From contig CAJNOJ010000361.1 of assembly GCA_905250025.1 (NCBI GenBank), positions 1 to 64,000 of the forward strand: a stretch of DNA of 64,000 nucleotides, read 5' to 3'. The DNA is from Adineta ricciae. Its lineage: Eukaryota; Rotifera; Eurotatoria; Adinetida; Adinetidae. The position numbers were made by a program, and so were the translations under genes. Shown here piece after piece: positions 11,101 through 23,195 of the stretch; the first letter of the stretch is position 1, and the number at the start of each line of letters is the position of its first letter. The notes beneath the pieces were generated by a model that worked only from the letters and a program-made list of their open reading frames with translations, was not told the DNA's origin and did not search any database.

Positions 11101-12209
11101 TGATTACTAATGGAAAAATCAACATAACTGTGTTCAATCCAATTGAAAGTGATTATAGTAAATTATTGATGTTACATTCGGAATCGCTTCAATGTCCTTG
11201 TAACAACATCTCAATGAAATACAAAGAATTTCTTTTCGTTGATACATTATTTCATGAAGTCTGTTCAAGTGATTTTGTACAAACGAAATGGCGTGATTAT
11301 TTGTTTCTCACCGGTGATTGGTTCAGTTATTATCGAGCAGATATTCGTTCACGTGGAAGTATTTATTTCTCATTTCTTTCAACATTGTGTCAACTATCAA
11401 AGACAACAGTGAATAATGGTATTGTTCAATTTCTCGATGAAATATTCATCAATATTCAAATCATTTCAAGATCGGAATTTTATCTTCGAATCGATAGTTT
11501 TGTCTCTCAATCTCAACAAAGGATCACAACACAATTCTCACGTAGTTTCAACTCATTAAGAGATGTGTTGAATAACAATGCTTTGATCTCATCCTACTAT
11601 CTAAATTCGAATTGGTCGATAGATCTCAATACAACATACACTACTATTCCAACACATACAGTTATCACCAAAAATGGATGTTCATGTGGAACACGATACG
11701 ACTGTATTGAATCAGGTGGAATATACTATGATAATACTGATTCTCAGAAGTTTGCAATACCTGGATGGAATGTTGGCTGTTCGGTTGTGGAAACTGTCTT
11801 GCGATCAACGATGGAATGCTTTTATAATCAATCATGTATAGATTCATTACTATTTTACGCAACAACCGTTCCAAACCGACTGTCCTATCGAATGAACATG
11901 ACATCTATGAATTCTTCAGCAAAGAGTCGTTTTCGAAGAGATACATTTATTCAAGACTTAGCAGATGAGTTGTTTGTTGAAACATGGCAAACTTACAGAT
12001 CTTATTCATTGTTTTACAAAGCTTGTGCTCCGATCTCTTGTTCATACACAGTTCAGAAAACTGATTATTATATGTACAGCGCATCGAAAGTACTTGGTTT
12101 GTATGGTGGATTATCTATTCTATTACGATTCGTTGTACCACTGGTAGTGAAGATTTTCTTTTGCATTCGAACTAGTTGTCAAACAACTGAAGTTGTACCA
12201 TTCAATTAG
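8162..12209 (+). CDS. Internally triplicated membrane protein, 1312 residues, three tandem TM-ectodomain-TM units
   Basis: Three homologous units lie end to end. Apparent stops at 9559 and 10887 lie inside or just past short introns: GTAAG at 9507 to TTTTAG at 9559 (53 bases), and GTTAGT at 10883 to TTTAG at 10938 (56 bases). Both are phase 1 and restore frame, giving exons 8162-9506, 9560-10882 and 10939-12209 with a total divisible by three. Each unit has an N-terminal membrane helix (RLYLILLIVSLVVL; RLYFLLLLISIIII; KLYLLILCLSLYSI), a C-x-C near residue 95, a VCSSDFV-like segment, a second C-x-C, a CxPxxC motif and a C-terminal GLLGG membrane segment. The two-TM, Cys-rich plan recalls DEG/ENaC-type channels, but motifs do not prove it. 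If the introns were retained three separate proteins would be predicted. The gene is absent from haplotype 2. Confidence 0.7.
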
Positions 12210-13326
12210 TTTACCACGTATAACATGCGGTTCGCGAAAATGAGCTTTTGTTTCAGGATTTAGAGTCAAAGACTTTCTTAAAACTGATTTTCTTTCCTTT
12301 TGTTTTCTTAATGTGTTGTGTACAATCGATTTCTGATGTAATTTCTCACTGCTTTTTTCTTTCTCAGCGCCAGGCTTTATGAAACATACCGTCATTAATA
12401 AACAACCGAACCTTATTTGATTATACAAATGTTTTCTGTATGAATAGGATAAATTTGGCAGACTTCAATACATCTTATTGCGGAAAAGCCAAAGAAGCGT
12501 GCGCTAATATCTATTTCTTAACAACTATACTGTGCACGACAACATACACAAAAGAGTCTTTATTCTTGAAGAATTTCAGTTCTTTGGCGGCCGCTCTTTT
12601 GCTATTTTCTCAAGAACACCATTGAATTGGATGTGATTCTATGCAATGGCCGGAGAAAAGGTAAACGTTCGATATGGACATCATAAACAATAGTTTATAG
12701 ATGGATAATGTAACTTTGAATAAGGTTATGATCGAGTAATAAAACCTTCAACATGAATAAAATACATAACATCTCGAACTATACTGTAAAAGTACAATAG
12801 TTTACCTGATTGCTTCCTTGAAATATTATATTCAAGTTTGAAGACATCCAGGAAACTTCCTATCGAACGTAGATCTCGTGTAGTCATATATGTGTTTTAT
12901 GCGCTTTGAAGTAACTGAAAATATTTATCATAATGACACGCATTGCGAGCAAATTTTTATTTCATCATAGTATAGTTACATAAAATGACATTTTATTTCG
13001 GTTGCTTTGATGAGTTGTTTTTATTTTTCCCGATCGTTCTTGAACCCAAATAAAAAACAACTGTTTTCCCTGTACAATTCATACGTTCTTCAAACATATC
13101 AGCGAAAACATATTCTTACAACCACATTACTCAATATTCTGAATCGATCAAAAAAGCGTCGCTTTTTCCTGCTTTTTCATGTACACAAACGTGCAATTAT
13201 ACATGTCACCAATTTCTGACTCTTCAACCGACAAACCACCGCAACGCATGAAAACAACTACTCTGTAATAATATATATGCATATAGAGACGTGTGACATG
13301 CTGGTCAGAATTCCGTGCAGAGAAAA
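12210..13326. other. Intergenic with duplication boundary at 12837
   Basis: No convincing gene. Homology to 26581 onward begins abruptly at 12837 (TTTGAAGACATCCAGGAAAC). A TATA-like AATAATATATATGC near 13266 lies about 60 bases before the next ATG. Confidence 0.5.
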
Positions 13327-13662
13327 ATGGCTGGAAGGAATGTCAATGCTACTATAAGGAATACCGAATATCCGATTAATGATTGTGATGGAGCTAATCG
13401 CCTTGGATTTGGAGGTGTTGGAAGAAGTCGAGTTCCCCGGGTGCTCCGACCGCCTGCATATGGAAGTCGTCCAGGTCTCAATCAGGGACAACCGCTTACC
13501 ATCTATGTTCCGTGGACGCCACAATTCGCGATGGCTTATCAACAATTTGTCAACGGTGGTGCAGCAGCTATGAATCAAGCGCCAATGGGTGCCGCGCGTA
13601 TGGGTGGCTATGGAAGACCGATGCGAAGCGCTTCAAGTCGACCTGGTATGAGAATACGTTAA
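13327..13662 (+). CDS. Small basic Gly/Arg-rich protein, 111 residues
   Basis: A single-exon frame from the ATG at 13327. The central segment (GFGGVGRSR, LRPPAYGSRPG) and the tail (MGGYGRPMRSASSRPG) are rich in Gly, Arg, Pro and Ser, suggesting a disordered or nucleic-acid-binding protein. No family is recognised. The allele at 27061 keeps the frame and differs mainly in the first 25 residues, so it is likely a real gene. A TATA-like run sits about 60 bases upstream in both copies. Confidence 0.6.
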   Translation: MAGRNVNATIRNTEYPINDCDGANRLGFGGVGRSRVPRVLRPPAYGSRPGLNQGQPLTIYVPWTPQFAMAYQQFVNGGAAAMNQAPMGAARMGGYGRPMRSASSRPGMRIR

Positions 13663-14194
13663 GTGTTCGGCAATCAATTATATACATCAGAGGATTGTTA
13701 TATATATTTCTTAAAGAAGCTAAGGTATCCGTGAGCATAGTCCGTGCGTTTCCTTCTTTCGTGTATTAGTATGGAAGCGAGAAAAAGGATGTGAGTATTC
13801 TTTTTCTCAAGACTTGTTTATACTAAGATTATTTTGATTTACAATTATTTATCTCTAAATAAAATGCGCAGTTATTGAATGGAGAATATAAAAACATATG
13901 TTCGTCAATATTACGATCGGTCCATACAAACTAAATGACGGCAAGTAATGTTACGTCAACCAATTCATTCTCAATTTGAAAACATGGCACTATTGCACAA
14001 AACAAAAAATGCTACGTCGCATGACGTGTTTCCTGTTGATCCATTAGTCAATCTGTTGAGGAGTTGCATTGAAGATTCATGCCACGATATGTACTAAAGC
14101 TGATATACCTCTCACAGGACGTCACATCTTTGACAATAGCTCTTGTCTTTAGCTTTAGACCGAGAACATAAAAGTGGGCAGTTCGTTACAATAT

Positions 14195-14691
14195 CTACTC
14201 AAAATTGCAAAAGATAAGGTGAACGGCACCAACTGATGATAACCATTTTTCCAGTTCCAATTTATTAACAGTCGGATCGCTCAGAACGACATCCTCATAT
14301 TCTTTCCGAATGAATTCTTCTTCTCCTGAAATATACAAGTCAACAGTCGTTACTGTTGATTTTCTCTGCACCTGTCATTGATGATTCAACGACTAGTCCA
14401 TCGGCTGATATTTGATCATCTTTGAATGATTGATAGTTCTTTAACTTGTTCATTTTGAATGACCATTGTTCGACGACCAGAATCCATGGATAACCAAACA
14501 TTTCTTTCAAATGTATGCCGATGTGCTTTAAAATCGCTCAAATCGTTTTCATTCGGTCTATTATCAATCTCGAAAAAATTTAGTTTCTTTAATATTCCAT
14601 CTACTTCATTATAAACAGCTGAATCTGCATCTGCGGAATTCTTTGTCGTCATTTGATTGCTACGAACTATTGTGCTCTTATAGCAATGCAA
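14195..14691 (-). pseudogene. Hypothetical minus-strand gene, frameshifted in this copy
   Basis: Reading leftward: MTTKNSADADSAVYNEVDG..., NRPNENDLSDFKAH, NEQVKEL, then a frameshift caused by about 23 missing bases relative to the other copy (28200 region). Beyond it the frame KDDQISADGLVVESSM continues, a possible intron (GTGCAG..TATATTTCAG, 47 bases) follows, and EEEFIRKEYEDVV runs to a TAG at 14195. The first in-frame ATG is at 14652. No family is recognised. The other copy lacks this deletion but has lost the splice acceptor. Confidence 0.4.
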
Positions 14692-14699
14692 ATCATATG

Positions 14700-15295
14700 A
14701 AAAGAAAATAGAACCGAGTATTTTTCTTTGGTTTCGCAGAGATTATTTGTTGAAAGTATGAATATGGATTGCATACTTGCAAAACAGATCGATATTTACA
14801 CGCTCAAATGATTCATTTTTCGAATTCTAGTGTTAAAATTGTACAACAAAATAGAATACACGAATCATATCGAGTATATATTCGATAGACGATCCTCAAT
14901 TCGGAAGCTCACGTGTACTTTTATTGATAAAAAAGAAACAAGTTATTATGTAAAATGGAACTAATTTAGTTTTCCTCTTCAGAATAGGTATGCATTATTT
15001 TCGAACAGTAAGTTCTTGCATCAGCGTGGGATAGAACGGAGTTTGCGCTTAAAACTTTTTTCATATGAACATTTTGAGAAGAACCGTGGCCCATAAGCTC
15101 AATATGCATTTTCAAGAATTTCAAAATACCTGAAAAAAATTGATAGAAGTATGCAAAGACGATGTTTCGCGTCTATCGAGATTGCTATTCAAAAAAACAT
15201 GCAACCATTGAGAATATCGAAAACTTCAGAAGAGCCATTGAAACGATGTCATCAATGGTACTGGAAAAAAATGAAATGAATTGAATAGTCTTGAA
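14700..15295. other. Intergenic between decayed gene and NHL gene
   Basis: No gene is supported. A short frame near 15162 (FRVYRDCYSKKHATIENIENF) is shared with 28915 but leads nowhere. Confidence 0.35.
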
Positions 15296-15349
15296 GGTAT
15301 ACATTCCGATTCACAGGGTAGCTTATATGTTGCAGATTTTAATAATAAT
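15296..15349 (+). pseudogene. Relic of one NHL repeat
   Basis: The sequence translates as GIHSDSQGSLYVADFNNN, a textbook NHL-blade signature, followed at once by a stop. It lies about 360 bases upstream of an intact NHL-repeat gene and recurs at 29210, so it predates the split of the two copies. It is a remnant of an older tandem NHL gene. Confidence 0.6.
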
Positions 15350-15712
15350 TAAATCAAATTCTCATGTCGATAGACTTGAGTAAGAAAAAAGGGAAAATAT
15401 AAACATCGTGTGTAATAACGCCCATTTTTTATTGATTTTTTTTCTTACATTTTCTGCTTTCGTATAGTGTTACAACTATTTTATTCAAAACAGCGAGCAG
15501 AACTCAGACAAATCGTTGCATATTCTTTAAAATATTTATTTGATTGGGTTCGACAACAACGGAGTTTTATACATCAAAGCCATAATAAAACACTTTTTCT
15601 ACTCAAAATTACAATGTTAAAAAGAAAATAATATTTGATTATTCTTTTTTCGATGTACTCAACATCAGCACGTATATAAAAGAAATCACTCATACAATCG
15701 ATCAACATAATA

Positions 15713-17523
15713 ATGGTAAGTAAAATTTAACATTTTTCGAATGATCATTCAAAATAAATATCGTAGCCGAAACGAATATCTGTTCGTCCTGCGGATGTAA
15801 ACATTTCAACTGTCCGTGTCATACGGGGACAAAAACCATCGATAGTCGAGAAAAAAGTACGAGAATCGCAAGTGAATGCCACCGGAACTTCAGCAACAAC
15901 TCCAAATGATCAATCATCACGCTATTCTTATGTTGACCAACAGAGAGCTACATTATCGCAAATAAATCTCAACGATCCAAATGGCCGTCTGGTGAATCGT
16001 CTGTCCAATGACAGAACATCGATCAATGTAAATAAACGTCACAGCTAAAGGTGTATGCTTTCGCGTTCTCTTCTTGCAGACCAAATATGATCACGACACA
16101 CCATTATATCATCGGTCATCATCGATTCCTTCTAGTAGTGCTCCGATAATACCTATGGAGGTCATTTTTATCATTACATTGTTTTGTATAACAAGATTGT
16201 TTCATTCAGGTGATCCGATTAAACAGAAACGATCTACAAGAGGCCGAACGTAAAAGAAAGAGACGTCGAAGGTTGCAGAATATGACCTTGCGATTCTATC
16301 TGAACAATATTTTATGGATTATTTAGAGGTGGATTCTTCCATACCACACCATGTTGTTGTTGCTGCTTAATAGCCACTGCAATTGCTGCAGTACTACTTT
16401 TAGCATTGGCCGCTGCCATTATTTTTATTGGTGAGAATGTATTCAAGGATGATATGTGATAAGACAGAAAAATTAAAATTTGCAATGCAGACTAGTTGCA
16501 TAATCTGAACACTTTCCTTTTTTAGCTTTGCAGCCAAAACGTACTACAACAACAACGACGACGACGACGACAACAACGACAACAGACACAACTACAACAG
16601 CAACAACCACAACCGCAACAACTGGCGTCATCGAATGCACTACTTGTGAGTATCTCTATATCTCCTGAACAATTTATCCCATACGCATCTCAAGTTTTTT
16701 TGTGACAGGTTCTACAAATTACACATGGAATAATACGGATACGGAGATGAGTTGTACTAGCGTCTCCACGATTAAGGAGCCTAATAGTATAAACATTGGT
16801 CCTGATGGGTCAATTTATCTTGCTGGGCACACTATAGGACAAGTGCTGATGTGTGGAAATTCAACGAGTACTACTGCAGTAACAGCTCCGTATGGCGATC
16901 ACATTGATTATATAACATTTGATAAGAATGGAACAATGTATACAAACGCTCATGATAAAAAATTGGTCCGTTGTTTTGCACCAGGCAATTCAACTGGTAA
17001 GATTGCTGTAGGAAGTGGTCTCACTTATCCGGTAGGCACTGCCGTCGACGACAATTTTAATCTCTACATCGGTGATCGAGACGCTAATCAAGTTGTGAAA
17101 CTAGGCACCAACACATCAACCCTTTCCGTTGTCATTAATACTAGTAATTACTTGAGTAAAATGTCAGCACTTTTACTTTCATCGAACTATCCAAACGAAA
17201 CTTATATAAGTGATGAAGGTGGTCTTAATGTTTATCTTTGGAAATTTGGTAACTCGGCTCCTAGCGAGATTTATACAACTGTTTGTGTTTCTAATTTCTC
17301 GTCAACACTGGATAAGCCTCGAGGTCTTAAACTAGATTCGTATGGAAATCTGTACGTTGCAGACCAAGACAACAGTCGAATAGTGGTATACTGTGGGAAT
17401 TCAACGATCGGTTCTGTTGTCGTCAATACAAATGGTAAACCAAGAGATTTTGCATTTGATGCACAGATGAATATGTACGTTCTCAATGATGCTGGAAAAG
17501 TTTTAAAATACAATTTGATATGA
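15713..17523 (+). CDS. Type II membrane protein with Thr-rich stalk and NHL beta-propeller (481 residues)
   Basis: Seven exons join in frame: 15713-15715 (ATG alone), 15767-16027, 16080-16160, 16210-16271, 16327-16430, 16526-16645 and 16709-17523. The ATG exon is inferred from ATGGTAAGT followed by TATCGTAG. Residues 1-137 are cytoplasmic and end in a basic run (ERKRKRR). A Cys cluster (PCCCCC) leads into a membrane helix (LIATAIAAVLLLALAAAIIFI), then about 30 residues of threonine, then an ectodomain of at least five NHL-like blades (GLKLDSYGNLYVADQDNSRI; GTAVDDNFNLYIGD; DFAFDAQMNMYVLND) with N-glycosylation sequons. NHL propellers mediate protein binding; a surface adhesion or receptor role is inference. 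All splice phases are preserved in the allele at 29629. Confidence 0.85.
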
Positions 17524-18062
17524 TCGATTTTTGAAACAAATAACACTTCTAAGTTTTTTTTTTCATTAAAAATCCATCGCTTTCTTCTGTATTATTTACT
17601 CTCTTACCATGGTTATTCGAATAAAAAAAACGTACCAGAAATAATAATTTTTTGTCAGTACTTCTCAGACATACTAGTTGTGCTTATATTTTCAACAACA
17701 AAAAATTATTAATCGAAACTCCTACACACGATGGTTATCGAGTGGGTAATGGAAAATTAGACATTTTGAGGAGGATGAAAGTAGTGTGACGAGTTATAGA
17801 TCATTCGGAGGATTTTATAGCAATGTCGATGTCGATGCAAAGAACATGTGAAATTGTATAGCATTATGGTATCCTTTCCTTTATTATCTCCCATATGTCA
17901 TCAAGATGATCACATGAGACCTAGTGCTTCTCTTAGCGTATATAAGTACTTCTTTCCGAATACTTCCCTTCATATATTTTCACGGTGGGGATACAAAAAA
18001 GAGACGATGCGCGAAGTTTTAATGAAGACCAACATGGCAACAGATCAGAATCATTTTTACAT
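17524..18062. other. Intergenic between convergent NHL and LamG genes
   Basis: Shared 3' flanking sequence of two convergent genes. No gene seen. Confidence 0.5.
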
Positions 18063-19902
18063 TCATGGATTTAAATATAATTGTGCAATTTCATTTGATG
18101 TCAACTCTCGTGAGTATAATCGGATTTCATCAAGACTTCCATAGAATTGTTTGTTTGGATATGACGATCCACAAGAGGTACCTCCGAGTGGATTTCCAAA
18201 GATAAGTGTGTCTGGGTAGCCACTAGCTGAATATGAAGTTGCCTTCGATGTATAAAGAGTTCCGTTTATATACAATCCCATTCCATTGCTTGATGAAAAT
18301 GTATAAACAACATGAATCCAGACATTTATAGGCATAATTGGTCCACTGAGGACAAGATTAGAAGCACCATTGAAAATTTGTAGCTCAAGTGTTCCAGTAG
18401 CCGTTAATCCAATGAATCGAATGCACCACCCAGTTCCCGAAGTGCTCGCAGAAAGATGAGCAATGGTGCCGCCACCATCCAATGAATTCGTCTTGAACCA
18501 AACTGACAGTGAGAAGGGCCAATTTGAAGTGCCCAGTAGAACAAGACCTGTCACTTGAAAATATGATCCGGAGACGGAAAAATTCACTGCCTGATCAACA
18601 ACGCCAGAGGCTATCGATGCAGCACCATTACCCCAACTTCCGTTGATTAGGTTAGGGCCGGAGTCAATCAATGGCGTAGAAGAACGAAAAGGAAAGTAAA
18701 AAACTAGTGTGGCATCATTTAGAATCTCGCTTGCATTTTTCATTCGGGAATTATATAACACTTGATCCATATACCCAACGAAAGGGTATTTATAGGAGTT
18801 GCCGTCAATCGTCGTGCGACAACCGAATACCACATTTGTCGAAGCTGTTTGAAGAGGCGCCATCACAACTTGAGTAGCTTCTAAAATACCATTACGGTAC
18901 ATGAATCTTTTCTTTGATGTGTCATCATAAACAAATGCCAGATGAGACCATGTATATGCAGAAATATTTGTAATACCACCAAGACTATTGTTCGAAAATG
19001 CAAACCACATCATATCATTCCTTGTCGTTAATATTAAACATTGTGTAGTAAGAGTCGTATTTCTGCATTGACTAATGAACGTACTATCATCCGCTGGCAT
19101 TACTGTTGGATAAATCCAAAGCTCCCAAGTAAAACTTGCGTAACTCATATTCAAATACGGATAAACATTAACACATTTAGCAATATTGCCATCCAATGCG
19201 AGAGCTGTACCATAATCATTTATGCCAGTTACATACACTGCAGAACTCGAACTAGTACCAACAAATTGATTGCTGGTATCATTTAATGTGCCATCAAATG
19301 CCCATAGCACAGTTTTTACTACAAGTGAAAAAATCAGTATTGATTTCGGTATATATCGACTCTACCTATTTGACAATACGCGCCTGTCCAACCGTAGGAG
19401 CACGTGCATACGTTCGGAGCAGTACAAACTCCAGAGTTTTCGCACGGAATTGTACAGATAGGTATTTCACACTGTGTTCCATTCCTGAAGTGAAATTTAT
19501 TCAAAGAAGTCAAGTTAAGATGTACACTAACCACTGTGGTGTGCAAATGCACAGACCAGTAAAAGAACAGGTACCATTATTTTGACAATTTAGCTCGCAA
19601 ACCGGTTGTACAATTATCGATACGAATGACTGATTATAAAACACAACCGAAGAATTGGAATAGTACTGAACTACAAGTGAATTATTATTGAGAATGAATA
19701 ATTGACACGTATTGTTTATTTGAAAATAATTCAAAGCAAGGATTGATCCACTTAATTTGGCCATTTCACAGATACATTGATTTTGAGTTGTATTTGATAG
19801 TAACTGAATGGAAATACTCATGAGAATGTGATTTTCTATTTTACCAATTTGGATTGAGTCAATTGTGAAGAACAAAGAGAACATCACAACAGTTCCAAAC
19901 AT
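18063..19902 (-). CDS. Secreted EGF / LamG-like (ConA-fold) protein, 581 residues
   Basis: Minus-strand exons 19902-19532, 19484-19366 and 19318-18063 join in frame (introns of 47 bases, phases 2 and 1). The ATG at 19902 begins a signal peptide (MFGTVVMFSLFFTI). A Cys-containing N-terminal domain (CICEMAKLSGS...CQLF) resembles PAN/apple modules. EGF-like modules follow (CELNCQNNGTCSFTGLCICTP; CENSGVCTAPN...GWTGAYC). The last exon encodes two laminin-G-3-type lectin-like domains: the first from about VLWAFDGTLND with WELWIYP and WSHLAFVYD, the second with FSLSVWFKTN, WIHVVYTF and FYGSLDEIRLYSRELTSNEI near the end. Likely an extracellular carbohydrate- or matrix-binding protein. The allele at 32007 is intact. 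Confidence 0.85.
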
Positions 19903-21125
19903 GTTTGACACACTCCAAAGAAACTGTGTATGACAATTACCGAAAACCGTTTCAGAGCGGGGTTTTTCTTCTCACATTTGCTCGAGAATGAATATTTAAT
20001 CACTACAAAACGACGTATATGCTGTTATATCCGTTGTGCTGATGTTTTAAAAAAGTGCCTTCTCATCGATAGTTGTGACAAACCAATGGCAACAGGAAAG
20101 TGAAATTTCATTTTGCTATTCGCACGAATGCATACTTCTTTAACACCCTCAGTTTTTAATAATCAAATTGCTGACGGTTAGCGTGTGTGACAAAGAACAC
20201 TTTTGCTAATTATTTAGTCAAAGTATGTTGAAATGGGAGAAAAATATGTTTAACATACTATTTCAACTAAATCGTGGTTTCTTTCTGAACACGTAGAAAC
20301 TTCCTACAAGAGTATTGAGGTAAACCTAACTATGATTGTTTATGCTTCTCTCATTCATCAATAGGATCACCAGATGATACTGAAGGAACCTTTCGAAGCT
20401 CTTGGTCAGCTTGTGTACTAAACATTGAGTTGCTATTGTTATTTTTGCGTGTTAATGTTGTCGATAACTCGTGAGCACATTTCATTTTCAGAAAATAAAA
20501 ACAGCAGAGGAACGGATGAGAAGGAGAAGTTACTCACAGTCGTAACTAAGAAAAAAACCGGCCGTTCTTCGCATCAATTTGTAAATTACTTCGTGTATGA
20601 AGGCAAAGAAAATACAAAACTTTTTAAATACCATTTCTAATGTTTCCACACTTTGTATCGATAAAACGGCAAAATTTCTGTTCTCTCTGCTCTTGAAAAT
20701 ACATAAAAAAAATTTACATTCTGTATGTAAAATCTAATAGATTGATACCAAAATTTATTCAGTGGCTGTTGTACTTTGATTTTATCGGTCCCAACGCATC
20801 TTTCAGTTCTTCTTATGAACAGCTTATGGCAATAGATCAGTCAAACAGTTTTCCTTCGAGCAGGCCTTCATCGAGAGTAGAACCGTTCGAACCACATGAG
20901 AATGAATGAAAAATCTACGCGGACTACTGCATCAACACAAGGGTGAAGGATATGAATTCGAACGCTCTACAACCAAATTACAAAGGTGTGTTTGTCAATC
21001 AAGGAGATGCTGATGTAAAAGAAACTCAGATATAGATTTGTGATTTTAAATTACTGATAAACACCTGCTACATTTCTGTTTCAGCATTATCTTTTCTGAC
21101 ACCTACAAAGTCTATTTTTACAAAG
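19903..21125. other. Intergenic, divergent promoter region
   Basis: Open frames here (for example near 20425) are disrupted in the other copy, so no gene is supported. It lies between divergently transcribed LamG and TIL genes. Confidence 0.45.
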
Positions 21126-21132
21126 TATAAAA
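21126..21132 (+). promoter_or_regulatory. TATA box of the TIL gene
   Basis: TATAAAA, 60 bases before the ATG at 21186, and conserved in the allele at 35181. Confidence 0.5.
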
Positions 21133-21185
21133 TCGGTATCAGAACAAATATGAAAACGTTTTTCTCCAAAAGAAAAAAGTAAAAC

Positions 21186-21673
21186 ATGACTATCATTATC
21201 TACACTTCCATCCTTCTTCTTTTGATCAGCACAATCGACGGGCAACGTAAGCAAATTTGCATTCAGCGTAGTTTGAACAGTTCGGATTGTTTTATTCAAT
21301 AGAATCGACGTGTAAAGCCAACGAAACTTTCCGAAGCTGCGGTGCGAATTGTGTTGAGACATGCGACTTCAAACCTCATATGTGCATGGCTGTATGTAAA
21401 TCCGGTTGTTTCTGTAATGCTGGATATGTTCGTCAATCATCAGCAGCTGACAGTCCATGTGTTAAACGTGAAACTTGCAAACAGAAAGAAGACACGTCGG
21501 TTTGCGGCGCCAATGAAGAATATCGAACGTGCGGATCAGCTTGTGTCGAAACATGTACTTTCAAGCCTCAAATATGTACTGAACAATGCGTTGCCGGTTG
21601 CTTTTGCAAGAATGGCCATGTTCGTCGTGATGGCAACAAAAAGAGCTCATGTGTTAAACGACAAGAATGTTAG
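21186..21673 (+). CDS. Secreted double TIL-domain (trypsin-inhibitor-like) protein, 143 residues
   Basis: Exons 21186-21246 and 21303-21673 join in phase 1 (56-base intron). Exon 1 encodes only a signal peptide (MTIIIYTSILLLLISTIDGQ). The mature protein has two TIL modules, each with ten cysteines: CKANETFRSCGANCVETC..., CNAGYVR, and CGANEEYRTCGSACVETC..., CKNGHVRR. TIL modules usually inhibit serine proteases; the reactive-site residue cannot be assigned with certainty. AATAAA motifs follow the stop within 40 bases. The allele at 35241 differs by only a few residues. Confidence 0.9.
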
Positions 21674-21916
21674 AGATAAACTATCAATATCGTTCGATAT
21701 TATGATAAAATAAATAAATAGAGGAAAGAGAAGAATGAAAAAGAGTGATGTAAAGAGAATCGTTGTCACGTGTGACGATCGATAAAACGAAAAAGTAAAG
21801 GACGCGATAAAGTACAAAATAAATATTTTTCAACAACGTGTTTTTATCTTTCACAAAGAATACTTGATAAACTTTCACTTGGGATTTCAAAAAATTCTCA
21901 TTGACAGTCATCGATT

Positions 21917-23066
21917 ATGACCGAAGACCTTCATAAACGCCAAGTGCATGATACAAACAATGAACCTGAAACTCCGCCATCACCCTCAAACGATCGAATA
22001 TTCGCTCCACTCAATATTCCATGGTACCGTCGTTGTCAGACATTAACAATCGTGGTCTGGTGGTTATTACCATGGTTCTGTTTGTACTTAACGATATATT
22101 TTCTTTTCTATTGCAATTGGTATTCGACAACATTCATGATAGTCTATATCACATGGATGGTGAAATTTCGAACGTTTCCCAAGACAGGTGGACATCGGCA
22201 ACAATGGTTTCGTCGATGTATTTGGTGGAAATGGTTTGTTGGTTTGTATCGAGTATTTACTTCGACGATTTCTTGATTCTAAACTTTCTCTTTCAGGCTA
22301 TTTCCCAATACACTTACATAAAACTTGCGAATTACCATCCGATCGTTCGTACATCTTTGGTTATCATCCTCATGGAATCATTGCCTTGGGAGGATTCGGC
22401 AATTTTTGCACCGAAGCAACTGGTTTTGAAAGATTATTTCCTGGTATTAATGCTCGTTTTCTTGTGTTAAATTCCAATTTTCAAATACCATTCTACGATT
22501 TATTCTTAACAATGGTGGGTGCATGCGATGCATCGAAAGAATCGTGCAATTACATTCTCAAACAAAGCCATGGAAATAGTATTATATTGGTTCTCGGTGG
22601 TTCAAAAGAAGCACTAGATGCACATCCCTCATCGAAATATATGTTGACACTGAAAAATCGCAAAGGTTTTGTTAAAGTTGCATTGGCCAATGGTGCAAGT
22701 TTAGTTCCTGTGTTTTCATTTGGCGAAAACGATTTGTATGAACAAGTTTCGAATCCACGTGGATCAACATTACGATCGATACAAATGCATTTACAGAAGA
22801 TAATGGGTTATTCGCTACCACTGTTCCATGGACGAGGTATTTTTCAATATAAAATCGGTCTGCTACCTATCCGTCATCCTGTTCATACATATGTTGGTGA
22901 ACCGATTCCAATACCTAAAGTGTCATCAGAATTGATTACATCGAAACTGATTGATGAATATCATCAGAAATATATGGATGCATTAGAACAATTATTCGAT
23001 AAATATAAGACGAAACATGGTGATATGAATTCCTCGATTGTGTTTGTCGATGATCCTAGCGTTTAA
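21917..23066 (+). CDS. DGAT2-family acyltransferase, 364 residues
   Basis: Exon 1 21917-22241 and exon 2 22297-23066 join in phase 1 through a 55-base intron starting GTTTGT; the other copy, spliced identically, gives WFVDYFPIHLHKT, the conserved family sequence, whereas here Asp reads Gly. Two hydrophobic helices near the N-terminus (TIVVWWLLPWFCLYLTIYFLF) fit the ER-membrane hairpin. The HPHG catalytic motif is at about residues 132-135 (FGYHPHGI), followed by NFCTEATGF, the glycine-rich LVLGGSKEAL and the FHGRGIF motif. The family esterifies mono- or diacylglycerol, or wax alcohols, with acyl-CoA; the substrate is not predictable. AATAAA lies near 23099. It converges on the ubiquitin-like gene. 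Confidence 0.9.
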
Positions 23067-23195
23067 ACAGATCCTCTACTTATATTCTGTGTGCTGTTAA
23101 TAAAAGCAACATTAGGTTACATATGTTTCGTTTTATTTTTTCGATCAGGAGAAAATTCAACTGAGTTCATTGTTCGAACACGCTTTTCATTTTGA

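Noticed and set aside
12123..12428. 101-residue minus-strand frame overlapping the triple-unit gene end
   Set aside because: Overlaps well-supported coding sequence and shows no motif.
20425..20640. 71-residue plus-strand frame
   Set aside because: Broken in the second copy near 34480 by substitutions and indels, so no evidence of selection.
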